DNA of 64,000 nt from Lantana camara. Lineage: Eukaryota > Streptophyta > Magnoliopsida > Lamiales > Verbenaceae. Below, piece by piece: positions 11,167 through 23,128 of the stretch. The stretch's first letter is position 1; each line of letters starts with the position of its first letter. Made by a program: the position numbers and the translations under genes. Under the pieces are notes generated by a model. It was not told where the DNA came from, searched no databases, and worked only from the letters and a program-made list of their open reading frames with translations. The stretch covers positions 39,352,501 through 39,416,500 of the forward strand of contig CM074865.1 in assembly GCA_037501455.1 (NCBI GenBank). Reading direction: 5' to 3'.

Positions 11167-11192
11167 GGGGAGCATGAGCTCCCCTATATATA
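11167..11192 (-). promoter_or_regulatory. probable K LTR core promoter
   Basis: On the minus strand TATATATA (11192-11185) is followed by an 18-base palindromic stem-loop GGGGAGC-TCAT-GCTCCCC. The same arrangement is at about 18989-19014 in the 5' LTR and near 59678-59700 in H. A TATA box in a plausible U3 position supports transcription starting shortly downstream. Confidence 0.55.
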
Positions 11193-11524
11193 GGAAAGGG
11201 AGAGGGGCGCCGATCCTATTCCTTGTTGGGCAAGGATTCGGTTTGTCTCTCTCCTATTACTTGATCATCAAGTATTCTCCAACTTTGACTTTGAATTCTA
11301 ATTCAAATCAACTTTTAAGAGAGCTAAAAATATCCAAACTATTTTTGGATTATTTTATACTTTATTTATTATAAAATAAATAACTTATTTTTATCTAATT
11401 AATTAATTCGTAATTAATTAACTAGATTATTTTCTCCAAAATAAGACTTTCTTTTTAATTCAAAATTAAACCAAAGTCTATTAAATAATTAACACATTTA
11501 ATTATTTAATACATATATATATAT

Positions 11525-11576
<52 letters not shown>

Positions 11577-11578
<2 letters not shown>

Positions 11579-11633
11579 CACGTGTGTGACACGTGTCACT
11601 CACGTGAGCCACACGTGTGATTTCACACGTGTG
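11577..11633. promoter_or_regulatory. G-box cluster in K 3' LTR
   Basis: Five CACGTG cores occur within about 60 bases, next to a TA microsatellite. CACGTG is the plant G-box bound by bHLH and bZIP factors. On the minus strand the cluster lies about 400 bases upstream of the TATA box, in U3. The other LTR has eight cores and H has six. Confidence 0.65.
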
Positions 11634-12788
11634 GAACCCTCTTGGCCCGATTAACTCGTTTAATCATTTTTAAGCCTCAACTCATGTAACCAAGTTGTTG
11701 TGTGTGACCCTCTAGGTTCTCAATTCAATTAGCAGTGACCCTAATTAATTAATTCACTAATTAATTAATCAGTCCACAGATTAAACGACCATAGTCTAGC
11801 AACAGGTGTTTAACCCCTAGCTGAATTGGAATGTTCGGATTCGACAGAACCTTTAAGCCATTGATTCATGTGAGATACAATCCTCCTACTTACTATCTCT
11901 CAACCATGATCTAGGGTAAGGGAATAATTAGAACCCTAATAATCTGGTCTTAAAGCTAAGTGCATTTCATATCCATTTGATCTCAATTCAAGAAACCCTT
12001 TTGTTGATGTCTTGATCTACTGCCTTGGCCAAGGACTCCATATGGCATATGAATGACTTATACAATAAGAGATCACCTTGCATATGCAAGTGTAGGTCCT
12101 TTCTTGATTCTCATTCACTTTCATGAGTCACTTGTGCAGCCCCAGCATAAGCCTTGAATCAGTTGTCTAAGGCGACACCCTTTAAAGCTTATACCAAAGA
12201 CTACAGAGTTAACTCATAAAGTAACATGGAACCTCAAGTCTAAGGATCAATTAATCACATCAATGACTCGTGAGATTTTTCCTAATCTGGAAGTTTCCAT
12301 TTCCTGAAATAGAAACTTCCTTTCCCATTTAGGAATGTTCTCACACGGGGCACCTCAGTGAACTTACTTATTGAAGTAAGCACCCTCATGTATCACGCAC
12401 GTGTCAACTATACACTTTGCACCTCCATGAAACAAGGTGGTCCTTCTTAAGGGCGTGATCCCACAAGCAAGCCTTAGAGGAGTCAGGTTGACACTCCCAC
12501 TGTCTGTAGGACTCATCGGCTTGGAGTATTTTACTAATCATGACTTATGTGATATAGGGCTCGTTTCATGAACCATTTCACCTAAATGGCAGAGTCCTAA
12601 AGTCATCAGGATTAGGGGAGTTCTCATACATGCACAGCTAAAGTAAACGCATACCAAACAAGAGCATATAAAGAAGTGTTTGCCTATGATATTAATCAAT
12701 CGTATATTATTCAAAGATTGTCTGTGATACTAGGAAAGTCCCAAAACGGATTATGACTAATCGGCTTTCTAGGGCACTATTCCTAACA

Positions 12789-15400
12789 ATCTCCCACTTG
12801 CCCGTAAAAGCCATTTAGGTACTCTAAGTCCCATCTTCTCAAGATGCACTTTGAGAGCCTATTGACTTTGGGCGTTTCCAAAGTAGATCTGCTATATTCT
12901 CTGACCCTCTTGTTTACACATCTCTTAGGAAACACCCTTTCCTTATAAAGTGATTCATAATCACGTGTTCAGTCTCTTGGTGAGGTCTTGGTTCTCTTAC
13001 TTGAGCAACCATCCATTTAATCATACGATATGATAATGGTGTTGTTTCATGCTAGGAACTTCATCTAACTAGTTAGATGGAGTTTCTTACCCAAACACTT
13101 AACTTAGCGTTATATAATACGACTAAGTTCTCAACTACAACAGTCGAGTTTTGCAATGTCCGTCCTTGGAACCCTTTCCAACACATTGCATTACCATTCT
13201 GGTAGAAGTTGTATCCTTTCAATGATTTCATAATCATCCATGTTTGATGAACGATTACATCAAATATCCTTCTAACAACAAGATCTTTTGGGCTCTGTAA
13301 ACTAATACATATCCTCATTTCTTCTCAAGTACTCTGAGGACATCCTTTACAGAGATCTAATGACCTTCTCTGAGGTCATATTAGATTCGGCCTACTACGC
13401 TTAGTGTTGCGCCATATCTAATTTAGTACATAACTTTTCATACATTATGCACCCTTTCACTTAAAGGGATTTTGGACATTCTAACTTTCTCAAAGTTATC
13501 TTAGGACACATACTCTTCAAAAGAGATGTTCCATTGTCCATACTAAACTCCTTTTAGTACCGTGGTTATGTACTCATTTTGTGATAATCCTTTTATTCTC
13601 TTAGATCTATCTTCTATAGATCTGAATGTCGAGAATATAGGATAATCACCAAGATCTTTCATGTCAAATTGTTTCTTAAACAAGAATTGGTAACTTTCAC
13701 GTCATCCTTGACATTCCTAATGAGAAGGATGTCATCTTCTAAAGAACCAAAATTGACTCTTACATCACTAACTTTCATATGTACACTCTGAGACTTATTC
13801 GACTTCGATTTGTGTCAAACGATTTGACTGTGGAATCGAATTGTCTAACTCCTAGAAGCCTTTATCAATCCACAGATTGACTTAGGGATTTGCATACCTT
13901 ATGCATACTCCCACTGAATATGAGATTTATAGAAATACCTTATTTCACTCTCTTTCAATCTCATATTGAACAAGATAGTTCTCATATTCATTTATCATAT
14001 CTCATAGTCAGAATATGAGGATATGGTAAACACAATCCAAATGGACTTTTGCATTTCAACCATCAAGAAGGTTGTAATGCTTTCCATTTACTCGAAGCTC
14101 TAGGAGCTTGATCCTATCAGGTGGATCAACCAAGGTCAAAACTCGGTTTAAGTATATGGAATCCATATTGGATTTCAAGGCTTGCTTACACTACTCAGAT
14201 TCCAAATCTGACAGTGTCTCCTCTTCAAGTAATTCTTTGGCTATCTAGGAAAGCGTTCTAAACGCATCTTAAGAGAAGGGTTTCACACGTGTACATACTC
14301 TAAAATTTGGCTAAGTTTTATCAGATGGGCTCGTTTCTTCTATATGTGGCATGGATATTTTTTTTTTCTCAAATTTCTTTGAGGTCTGCTTGCTTGCCTT
14401 TCTTCTTCTATAGGAATGATTCCTTAAGAAAGGTACATTCCTTTGAGACAAACAACCTTTGTGCAAGGGAATCGCAAAACTGATATCCAATATCATTGTA
14501 TAAACTTGAACTCATTTCAAGCTTATCTCCTACTATCCTCTTCACTTAAGAGGATTCCATTAAATTCTTGGATAAGAATAATTAGGGAATTTAGTATGCC
14601 ACAATGCATAGTGCAACTAAAGGACTGCCTTTTGGAAGGTACTAAATTCAAAATCTCTAATTGCATATTCTGGGAGTTTATTCCTAGAATGATTATAAGT
14701 CAGTAAAGCTTGCCATGGAATGGACCATGTTGCATTAGGCTTCATTCCCTCATTCGAAAACACTAAGGTGTTCTCGAATTAGTTTACTGAGAGATAATCC
14801 TATTATCTCTAAGATGGCTAAGGAATTAGTTACTAAGATATTGGCTATCTCGATCATATCGATTTACCTATAACTTATGACTACTTCGGTTCCTAACCTC
14901 CTTTTTGAAATTGTAAGAATTTCATATAAGTTTCGAATTTGTACTTCAACAAGTACATTCATTCATAATGATTAAACTGACGATTGTATCTAGTGCTTAC
15001 ATTAAGCATCTTATACTCATCAGCATGGATCGAAATCCACTAGAATTTTGGCACGTTCCACGTTTCACGCAAACTATGTTTCGGGAACATTTCCCTTCAA
15101 GACAGGATTCATAGGAAATTAAGTCTCTAGGTTCATTTTCGTAAAATGATCCTAAGATGTCTAACTTGCTAATCCTTTTGTCTCTCAACGTTCCAAAGTA
15201 ATTCGAAGCTTTGTCATCTCACTTACTTTTGTTATCTCATTGCATGTTCAGAACATTAGTGCCTTGAGTCTTTGCACAACGGATTATGCAGAATTGACTC
15301 AAGACTAGTGAATTCTATTCCTAGTAGAATTACTAGACGAGGTAACATTTCAGAGTACTCATACTCTATGCAGTTCCCTTTCAAAGTCCTTATTTGCTAC
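12789..15400 (-). pseudogene. copia pol remnant of element K
   Basis: No open frame survives, but short collinear matches to a copia polyprotein can be read on the minus strand. Near 14108-14135 is VDPPD, typical of the segment at the start of copia reverse transcriptase. Near 12900-12990 are HFIRK and then ENIADLL, resembling the end of RNase H. Frameshifts separate them. Order and strand fit the LTRs and primer site. Confidence 0.55.
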
Positions 15401-15699
15401 CATAGAAGCAAACGTCCTATTTGATCTCTAGTGTCTTTTGGGCGCACCCCTTACATGCCCCTCCATTGGGCTCTTAAGGGTTTCTTCTTCTTTAGGCGTT
15501 CAAGCCTTTAACTTAGGGAGTTTAGAAGAAGAATTAACCATCTCAACCTTTTATTCCCTTTTAAGGATGCTCTCAACCATTATCAACTTAAATGATTAAC
15601 TATGCTACATTAGCATCATTCTAGTTGAGTATAAAGGGTTTGAATGATAGTCGAAGCAATGTAAGCAATCAGTGCATTGAGAACTCTTTTCTCAGTTGA

Positions 15700-16040
15700 T
15701 GACCGAGACCATAAGATCTTCAAATAAGATCTTTAGACCTTGTTCGTGTGCACTTGTTTCCTCATTTGGAATATCGAATAATTCCACAATGTTATACCTT
15801 GTAACATTTTTATGAGGTGGTTCAATTGCTCTTAAGTGGTTTGGAGAAATCCATTCACCTCAGATTGCTTCTCTTTTGGCCCGGGTCGAATTTTCATAAT
15901 TGAAAACTTCGCCCTTTAGAGAACACCTTTCTCTATTCGGAATCTAAAACGAATTTTAGGGTCCGAAGCCAATTAGAGTTAGTTAGGACTTAGTCAACTC
16001 TTTTGACTTAAGGATGGATACGAATGGGTTTGCATTTCAT
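15700..16040 (-). pseudogene. copia gag remnant of element K
   Basis: The region aligns in blocks with the intact gag piece at 61350-61758: both share the stretches coding for KLTGPNYSDWLRNLK-like sequence and the N-terminal end. K has lost the central part and its start codon context is altered (GTTTGCATTTCAT in place of GGTTGCCATTTCA on the plus strand). Confidence 0.6.
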
Positions 16041-16238
16041 ATTGTAGAGAATCACAGAACTACAACCTAAATGCTAAGCAGAGAACTAGGTGAGCATGCT
16101 GAATAATAACGATATACATAAGATAAGGTCTTTAATCTAATGTAGCTCCCACCGTTTTTCAAAGATCTATAATTCCCAAAGATCTAAGAGGAACACGTTT
16201 CCCAACGGGTACTAAGATCCTAAGCATTTTACCTCGAA

Positions 16239-16560
16239 CCCACGACTCGCGGACATTCTAAGCAAAATCCTAGGTTGGTACAACTTACCAATTCTAACAC
16301 CTTTAGAACTCTTAGTAATTGTTTTTGCATCACCTATCTTTCAATATGGACCCACGACTCGTGCGACATCCATATTTACTTAGGCGTTAAGCTAGACCCA
16401 TCAATCATAAGATCATGATCAAAACTTAGTTCGAACGACCCACGACTCGCGGACATCGCCCTTGCCAAAATTAACCACGAAATATTAATCATTTAAAATG
16501 ATCAATTAGGTAACTAAGAACTAATAAGCTCCACTAGCTATCCCACGACTCGCGGACAAT
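16239..16560 (-). repeat. four spaced copies of GTCCGCGAGTCGTGGG in the K leader
   Basis: Plus-strand CCCACGACTCGCGGAC begins at 16239, 16351 (variant CTCGTGCGACATC), 16439 and 16542. The spacing is 112, 88 and 103 bases. They lie between the primer site and gag in element sense. The same four, with near-identical spacing, occur at 61965, 62078, 62166 and 62269. Confidence 0.75.
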
Positions 16561-17680
16561 AACTAGCTTCACTTACTAAACTTAAAACCTATTGATGGAA
16601 TGCTAGGAATTTAATTCAAAATTTGCATCTCGAATTAAATACCTATTATTCGAAATGAGCTTAATATTTAATGGGAATTTTCGAATCAACCGAAGAGTTG
16701 TTCGGTTCGACCTCACCAACATATATGTTATCCAATTTTATTAGTCTTGATTAATGCAAGTACACTTAAATGCATTTCAAACAAGTACATAAACAGATAA
16801 CATGTCCTAGCATGATACTAACATGTAATGATCATGGGTTCTACCTATCTTATGCGTGATATGTGGGAGCCACTCCACAATCACAAGTTCTAACATGCAT
16901 GCCACATAAACAGTTTAAATCACATAAGGGAAAGCGGTAACAAAATACGAGCCCTATCTCTATTACATTTAACAATTGAGATTCCCCTCCCTAACATTTT
17001 GAGGGGTCTTCACTTATGGCCTCCTTGTTACTTGAATGTGGTCCATCTTACTCCATGGGTGCATTGTCTCCAAAATGAAAATAAAACCTCACCACCTATC
17101 TCTACTCTCAAATTACAATAAAAAGAAAAAGACATAAAGTAATAAGGCTCAATCTTCATATTGGCCTTAGACAATTACACGGGGCATACCCCGGCCTCAA
17201 AAACAGTAATATGGAAAGCCACATAATAAATCACATAATAGTACGCACATAAGTGAGGCTCCAACCTCAATTGAAAAACGCAACTATAGGGCTCCAACCC
17301 CAATTTAAACCATCCATGTGCATAAATTAAAACCATACATAGATCTAAAACCCATGATCACCTAACATGCTTTAGCAAGAATTTAAATTTAACCAATAAA
17401 TTAAAATTCTCGCTTTAAGCTCTAATAGCTTAAAACACGACTTAGATGCAATTCTTGTTCAAGAGCCTTTTCAATAAAACCCGAAAAACATTAAACTAAT
17501 AAAATTCCAATTAATTTCTGAAAATTAATAATTTTATTCTTTCAATATTTTCAGAAAATGGAGATTGTAATTTTTCCAAAATTTAAATCGCTTAAATTTT
17601 CAAAATCCCAATTCAAACAATTATTTCAAAAATAATTCAAATTTAATAAATAAAATTTTTCAGAAAAATTAAATCGGGAT
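16561..17680 (-). other. K leader, noncoding
   Basis: About 1.1 kb of AT-rich untranslated leader lies between the repeated motif and the GC-rich island. I find no open frame with protein-like composition and no RNA gene here. Confidence 0.5.
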
Positions 17681-17684
17681 TTCA

Positions 17685-18015
17685 AGGACCGAAAACACGA
17701 AAACACGAAAACGCCAAAACCGTACCCGGAACCGCCCGGAACGAGCACAGGCTCGCCCCGCAGCGTCGCGCGCTAGGCGCACGCCCTGCGCGCAACGCGC
17801 GCAGCTTGCTGCTGCTCGGGTGCGGGCGATGTCGGGCGGGTGCTCCCACGCGGTTGCGGGAGCGTGCGGGCGGCTGTCCCGCTCGGTTGCGGGACAGGCG
17901 GGGGCCTAGGCGCTGGCGGGCGTCAGTGGCGGGCAGTCCCGCGCGGTTGCGGGACTGCTGGGCGGGCGGTCGCGGGCCTGGCGTGCTACGCCTTAGCACG
18001 TCAGGCTCGCGTTTT
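17685..18015 (-). other. GC-rich structured island in the K leader
   Basis: A very GC-rich block is embedded in AT-rich DNA roughly 270-600 bases downstream of the K primer site. It contains three stem-loops with a shared CGGTTG loop core: 17842-17863 (GCTCCC with GGGAGC), 17875-17896 (TGTCCCG with CGGGACA) and 17935-17956 (AGTCCCG with CGGGACT). Stem bases differ in a compensating way. Open frames across it look like by-products of GC content. Confidence 0.65.
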
Positions 18016-18276
18016 CGTAACGCGATTTCGTGTTTCGTACTTTTAGTTCAAAAACCAAAACAATCCAAAATTCAAAAACGATTTAAATTAATTTCTATCA
18101 AAACGGTTTTCAAGAAACACAATTTGAGAAAACAGTTTCAGAAATTCAAGAAAAATTACAGTTTCGTAATTCAGGCTTTCTAAAAGAACTCAAGAATACC
18201 TAATTCGCATCTAAGCCTAAGAATTTCTACCAAATTCAGAATAATTGAGACGAATCAGAAACACGATTTACGAGGT

Positions 18277-18289
18277 GGCTCTGATACCA
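18277..18289 (-). other. primer binding site of element K
   Basis: On the minus strand TGGTATCAGAGCC lies two bases from the 5' LTR boundary. It matches initiator tRNA-Met and fixes the orientation of K. Confidence 0.9.
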
Positions 18290-18291
18290 CT

Positions 18292-20629
18292 TGTTGGAAA
18301 ACACGAATCAGAAAGTAGCGGAATTTAAAAATTTTTCCAACAAAAGGATCTAGGACTCGCAATCGTGTAACCAAATTCGTAGAGATAGAAAACTTACTTT
18401 TCTTTTATTCTTTCTTGAAGCGTTTCAAGCCACCCAAGAACGCTCTTCTCGCGGCTTGACAACCCGTCCCTCGAAAGTCTCTTTCTACTTCAGAATCCAT
18501 TGTCGGGATAGCAATCCATACCAACCTAGATTCAATTCATGTTAGAGATGTTCTTAACAATATAACATAAAGAAAGAAACATGAAACGAGAAAAGCAGGA
18601 TTGAAACTCCCTTCGAAAACCAGTTTTGCGAAAGTAGAAAACTGCCAGTCACAAAACCCTCGTGAAAAAATTCATCCTTCAGGATATGGACGAACGGTTT
18701 TCGCCATCTTCTTTGGTTCGATTTTTTCATTCGCTTCACGTCGGGTTCAGAATCGTTTCATCATCCCTTCTGATCGTTTTGCTTGATCCCCACTTTTGGT
18801 AAAGCTCGAATCTTCAAAACTTCTAACTTGAAGCTCTCTAGAGATAGTCCACCAACTTGGCTACAATCTAACTAGTAAGGATGCTAGTTCTCTAGTTAGT
18901 GTTTAGGCTTAACCTAGGGTTTCGTTTATCTTGGAGAAAGGATGGTGTTCAACACATGAACCAAAAGAATTCAATTATTAGCTCTAAAGGGGAGCATGAG
19001 CTCCCCTATATATAGGAAAGGGAGAGGGGCGCCGATCCTATTCCTTGTTGGGCAAGGATTCGGTTTGTCTCTCTCCTATTACTTGATCATCAAGTATTCT
19101 CCAACTTTGACTTTGAATTCTAATTCAAATCAACTTTTAAGAGAGCTAAAAATATCCAAACTATTTTTGGATTATTTTATACTTTATTTATTATAAAATA
19201 AATAACTTATTTTTATCTAATTAATTAATTCGTAATTAATTAACTAGATTATTTTCTCCAAAATAAGACTTTCTTTTTAATTCAAAATTAAACCAAAGTC
19301 TATTAAATAATTAACACATTTAATTATTTAATACATATATATATATACAATATATATATATATATATATATATATTCACACGTGTGTGACACGTGTCACA
19401 GTGACACGTGTGTGACACGTGTCACAGTGACACGTGTGACTCACGTGAGCCACACGTGTGATTTCACACGTGTGGAACCCTCTTGGCCCGATTAACTCGT
19501 TTAATCATTTTTAAGCCTCAACTCATGTAACCAAGTTGTTGTGTGTGACCCTCTAGGTTCTCAATTCAATTAGCAGTGACCCTAATTAATTAATTTACTA
19601 ATTAATTAATCAGTCCACAGATTAAACGACCATAGTCTAGCAACAGGTGTTTAACCCCTAGCTGAATTGGAATGTTCGGATTCGACAGAACCTTTAAGTC
19701 ATTGATTCATGTGAGATACAATCCTCCTACTTACTATCTCTCAACCATGATCTAGGGTAAGGGAATAATTAGAACCCTAATAATCTGGTCTTAAAGCTAA
19801 GTGTATTTCATATCCATTTGATCTCAATTCAAGAAACCCTTTTGTTGATGTCTTGATCTACTGCCTTGGCCAAGGACTCCATATGGCATATGAATGACTT
19901 ATACAATAAGAGATCACCTTGCATATGCAAGTGTAGGTCCTTTCTTGATTCTCATTCACTTTCATGAGTCACTTGTGCAGCCCCAGCATAAGCCTTGAAT
20001 CAGTTGTCTAAGGCGACACCCTTTAAAGCTTATACCAAAGACTACAGAGTTAACTCATAAAGTAACATGGAACCTCAAGTCTAAGGATCAATTAATCACA
20101 TCAATGACTCGTGAGATTTTTCCTAATCTGGAAGTTTCCATTTCCTGAAATAGAAACTTCCTTTCCCATTTAGGAATGTTCTCACACGGGGCACCTCAGT
20201 GAACTTACTTATTGAAGTAAGCACCCTCATGTATCACGCACGTATCAACTATACACTTTGCACCTCCATGAAACAAGGTGGTCCTTCTTAAGGGCGTGAT
20301 CCCACAAGCAAGCCTTAGAGGAGTCAGGTTGACACTCCCACTGTCTGTAGGACTCATCGGCTTGGAGTATTTTACTAATCATGACTTATGTGATATAGGG
20401 CTCGTTTCATGAACCATTTCACCTAAATGGCAGAGTCCTAAAGTCATCAGGATTAGGGGAGTTCTCATACATGCACAGCTAAAGTAAACGCATACCAAAC
20501 AAAAGCATATAAAGAAGTGTTTGCCTATGATATTAATCAATCGTATATTATTCAAAGATTGTCTGTGATACTAGGAAAGTCCCAAAACGGATTATGACTA
20601 ATCGGCTTTCTAGGGCACTATTCCTAACA
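18292..20629 (-). repeat. 5' LTR of copia element K
   Basis: The LTR is 2338 bp. It differs from the 3' LTR by a shorter TA run, an expanded CACGTG region (eight cores at about 19377-19474, through duplication of GTGTGACACGTGTCACAGTG) and about seven substitutions. Confidence 0.95.
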
Positions 20630-21290
20630 CTTGGGGTGCTCCGGTTCTCTTTCTTAAGAAAAAGGATGGAACCCTAAGAATGTGTATAGATTACCGGGAG
20701 CTTAATCGGATGACCGTAAAAGAATAAGTATCTGTTGCCCCATATTGAGGATTTATTCGATATATTACGAGGTTCGGGGGTATACTCAAAATTGGACTTG
20801 AGACAAGGATACTATCAATTGAAGATCCGGGAAGAGGACATTCCGAAGACGGGATTTAACACCCGGTATGGACACTACGAGTTCGTAGTGATGCCTTTTG
20901 GATTGACTAATGCTCCGGCTGCTTTTTTTGATATGATGCATCGAATTTTCCGGCCCTATTTGGATAAGTTGTGGTAATCTTCATCGATGACATCTTAGTT
21001 TATTCGAGAACTCCGGAGGATCATGCCAGGCACCTCAGGATTGTGTTGGATACCTTAAGAGAGCATCGGTTGTATGCTAAGTTTAGCAAAGGCGAGTTTT
21101 GGAGTGATCAGGTAGCATTTCTGGGTCATATTATTTCAAGGAAAGGTTTGGAGGTAGACCCTTCTAAGATCGAGACGGTTATTCAATGGCAAAGCCCGAA
21201 AAATGTTTCAGAAGTAAGGAGTTTATGGGGTTTGGCAGACTACTATCGAAAATTTGTACAGGATTTTCGAAGATTGCAGCTCCTTTAACC
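20630..21290 (+). pseudogene. element A reverse transcriptase remnant
   Basis: After the K insertion the frame resumes with [16 protein letters not shown] and IDYRELN, classic gypsy RT fingers. The palm follows with [12 protein letters not shown] and [14 protein letters not shown], then the catalytic FIDD (20980-20991) and HHLRxVL-like HARHLRIVL. Frameshifts occur near 20722 (one extra base before NKY), near 20974 (one base lost before VVIFIDD) and near 21268 (QDF to SKIAAPL). The catalytic Asp pair is present but the frame is broken. Active RT would copy element RNA into DNA in the cytoplasm. Confidence 0.9.
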
Positions 21291-21760
21291 CGAGTGACTA
21301 AGAAGGTGGTTAAGTTTGAGTGGGACGAGGCATGTGAGGATAGCTTTCAACTTGTAAAGGAAAGTTGACCACCGCTCCTGTATTAGCACTTCCCAAAGGT
21401 ACAGAAAGATATACAGTTTATACGGACGCCTCAAAGGAAGGTTTGGGATGTGTGTTGATGCAAAATGGAAGAGTAATCGTTTATGCCTCAAGGAAATTGA
21501 AAGAGCATGAACAGAACTACCCACCCATGGTTTGGAATCAGCGGCAGTGATCTTCGCTTTGGGGTAAGTGGAGACACTATCTTCATGGAATTTCGTTCGA
21601 GGTCTTTTCTGATTACAAGAGTCTCCAATACTTATTCTCACATAAGGAATTGAACAAGAGACAACGGCATTGGATGGAACTTTTGGCGGATTATGAGTGT
21701 ACAATCCGATACCACCCCGGCAAAGCCAATTTGGTTGCGGATGCGCTTAGTCGGAAAGCT
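21291..21760 (+). pseudogene. element A connection and RNase H remnant
   Basis: The order is [19 protein letters not shown], then [24 protein letters not shown] with the RNase H Asp near 21420, [29 protein letters not shown] and [10 protein letters not shown]. It ends with [15 protein letters not shown] and the ADALSRK motif. Frameshifts fall near 21363 and 21545-21570. RNase H would remove the RNA strand of the RNA:DNA hybrid. Confidence 0.9.
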
Positions 21761-23118
21761 AGCGTGTCCAATGTGAAAGTGGAAATTGGAGATGAGGATG
21801 AATTGTTCAGACTGAGGGCTAGTGTTCGGAATATCACGGTTCAACCAGATCTTAAACAGAGATTATTTGGTGCTCAGAGGATTGATCCCGAGGTTCAGAA
21901 ATTAGCTGAGAAAGCTCGAGCTGATTCAGAGTGTCCGTTTGGGTTTGATGATACGGGACTTCTAAGATTCAAGAATAGAGTTGTTGTCTCGGAAGAATTA
22001 AAAAGGATTATTCTTGAGGAAGCCCATCGGTCAGGTTATTCGATACATCCCGGAGGGAACAAAATGTATAAGGATCTTAAGCAATTCTATTGGTGGAATG
22101 GATTGAAACGGGATGTGATCGACTTCGTGAAGCATTGTATGACTTGTCAAGTGGTAAAGGCAGAACATCAAAAGCCATCGGGGCTACTTCAACCATTACC
22201 TATCCCGGAATGGAAATGGGAACAAATAGCTATGGATTTCGTTTCGGGATTACCAAAAGTGAGAGGAGGTTTCGATGGAATTTGGGTTATTGTGGACAGA
22301 TTGACAAAATCAGCTCATTTTCTTGCAACCAGAATGTCCGATAAGTGAGTAAGTTGGCTAAGAGATACAATGTTGAGACTGTCAAGCTTCATGGTGTACC
22401 TGTTAGTGTTGTCTCGGATCGGGATCCCAGATTTACTTCAAGGTTATGGCAAGAATTACAGAAGTGTTTGGGAACAAGGCTTCAATTCAGCACAGCTTTC
22501 CATCCTCAGACTGACGGACAATCAGAAAGGTTAATTAAGTATCTGGAGGATTGTTGAGAGCATGTGCATTGGACTTTCAGAGCTCGTGGAATGAACAGTT
22601 GCCGTTAATCGAGTTTGCTTACAACAATAACTATCAAGCCTCGATTGAAATGGCCCCTTATGAAGCTCTTTATGGACGTAAATGTCGATCACCGTTGTTC
22701 TTTGACTTGGAGGAATGGAATTGGACCAAACAAGAGGGGATTAAAAAAGGGGAAAAGAAGGAAAAACCCTCTAAGGCTGTACAAGAGGCCATTGATAAGG
22801 TCCAGATAATTAGACAACGGATGAAGGCCGCTCAGGATCGACAAAAGAGTTATGCAGATCTTCGGAGGAAGAAATTGGAGGTTGAGATTGGAGATAAGGT
22901 TTTCTTAAAGGCATTCCCACGAAAAGGATTCTCAAGGATTGGACGAGGAGGAAAATTAAACCCTCGGTATATGGGACCATATGAGATTTTAGAGAAGATT
23001 GGGGATACGGTCTATTGATTGGACTTGCCTCCGAGTTTGACTGGAATCCATAACGTGTTTCATGTTTCACAGCTCCGAAAGTATTATCGAGATGAATCCG
23101 AGGACGGATTCTTTTAAG
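21761..23118 (+). pseudogene. element A integrase remnant
   Basis: The zinc-binding HHCC region reads [11 protein letters not shown] then HCMTC (about 22020-22150). The catalytic core shows D in [10 protein letters not shown] in VSDRDPRFTS and E in DGQSERLI, so the DDE residues remain. Breaks are a stop after TRMSDK (22342-22345) with lost sequence before LAKRYNVE, a one-base loss near 22552 (LEDC, then RACALDF), and a CGA-to-TGA stop near 23016. The C-terminal GPYEILEKIG segment and HVSQLRKYY follow and the frame ends DESEDGFF. I see no chromodomain. Confidence 0.9.
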
Positions 23119-23128
23119 GGGGAGAGAT
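23094..23128 (+). other. pre-PPT hairpin and polypurine tract of element A
   Basis: GAATCCG-AGGA-CGGATTC (23094-23111) overlaps the last pol codons. AAGGGGGAGAGAT (23116-23128) abuts the 3' LTR and would prime plus-strand synthesis. B (39832-39867) and C (47587-47621) have the same arrangement. Confidence 0.8.

Larger units (their letters stand above)
10470..12788 (-). repeat. 3' LTR of copia element K
   Basis: The LTR is 2319 bp. It holds a TATA box with adjacent palindrome (about 11167-11192), a long TA run (about 11515-11573) and five CACGTG cores (11577-11633). Small open frames such as the one at 10779-10964 recur identically in both LTRs and show no protein-like features. Confidence 0.95.
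10470..20629 (-). mobile_element. element K: Ty1/copia retrotransposon with decayed interior
   Basis: Read on the minus strand, the LTRs begin TGTTAGGAATAGTGCCCTAG and end TTTTCCAACA. The order is 5' LTR 18292-20629, primer site 18277-18289, GC-rich leader island, repeated leader motif, gag remnant, pol remnant, then 3' LTR 10470-12788. I see about seven substitutions between the LTRs outside the length-variable repeats, so insertion was recent. The interior nevertheless has no long open frame. The gag fragment at 61350-61758 shows what its undamaged gag looked like. K was probably mobilised by a relative. Confidence 0.93.

Noticed and set aside
10732..11374. Small frames repeated at 18554-19196
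   Set aside because: They are identical because the region is an LTR present twice; no start context, motif or conservation in H supports a protein.
17806..18183. Arg/Gly/Ala-rich frames in the GC-rich island
   Set aside because: Composition follows the GC content, frames exist on both strands, and the island is better explained as structured leader.
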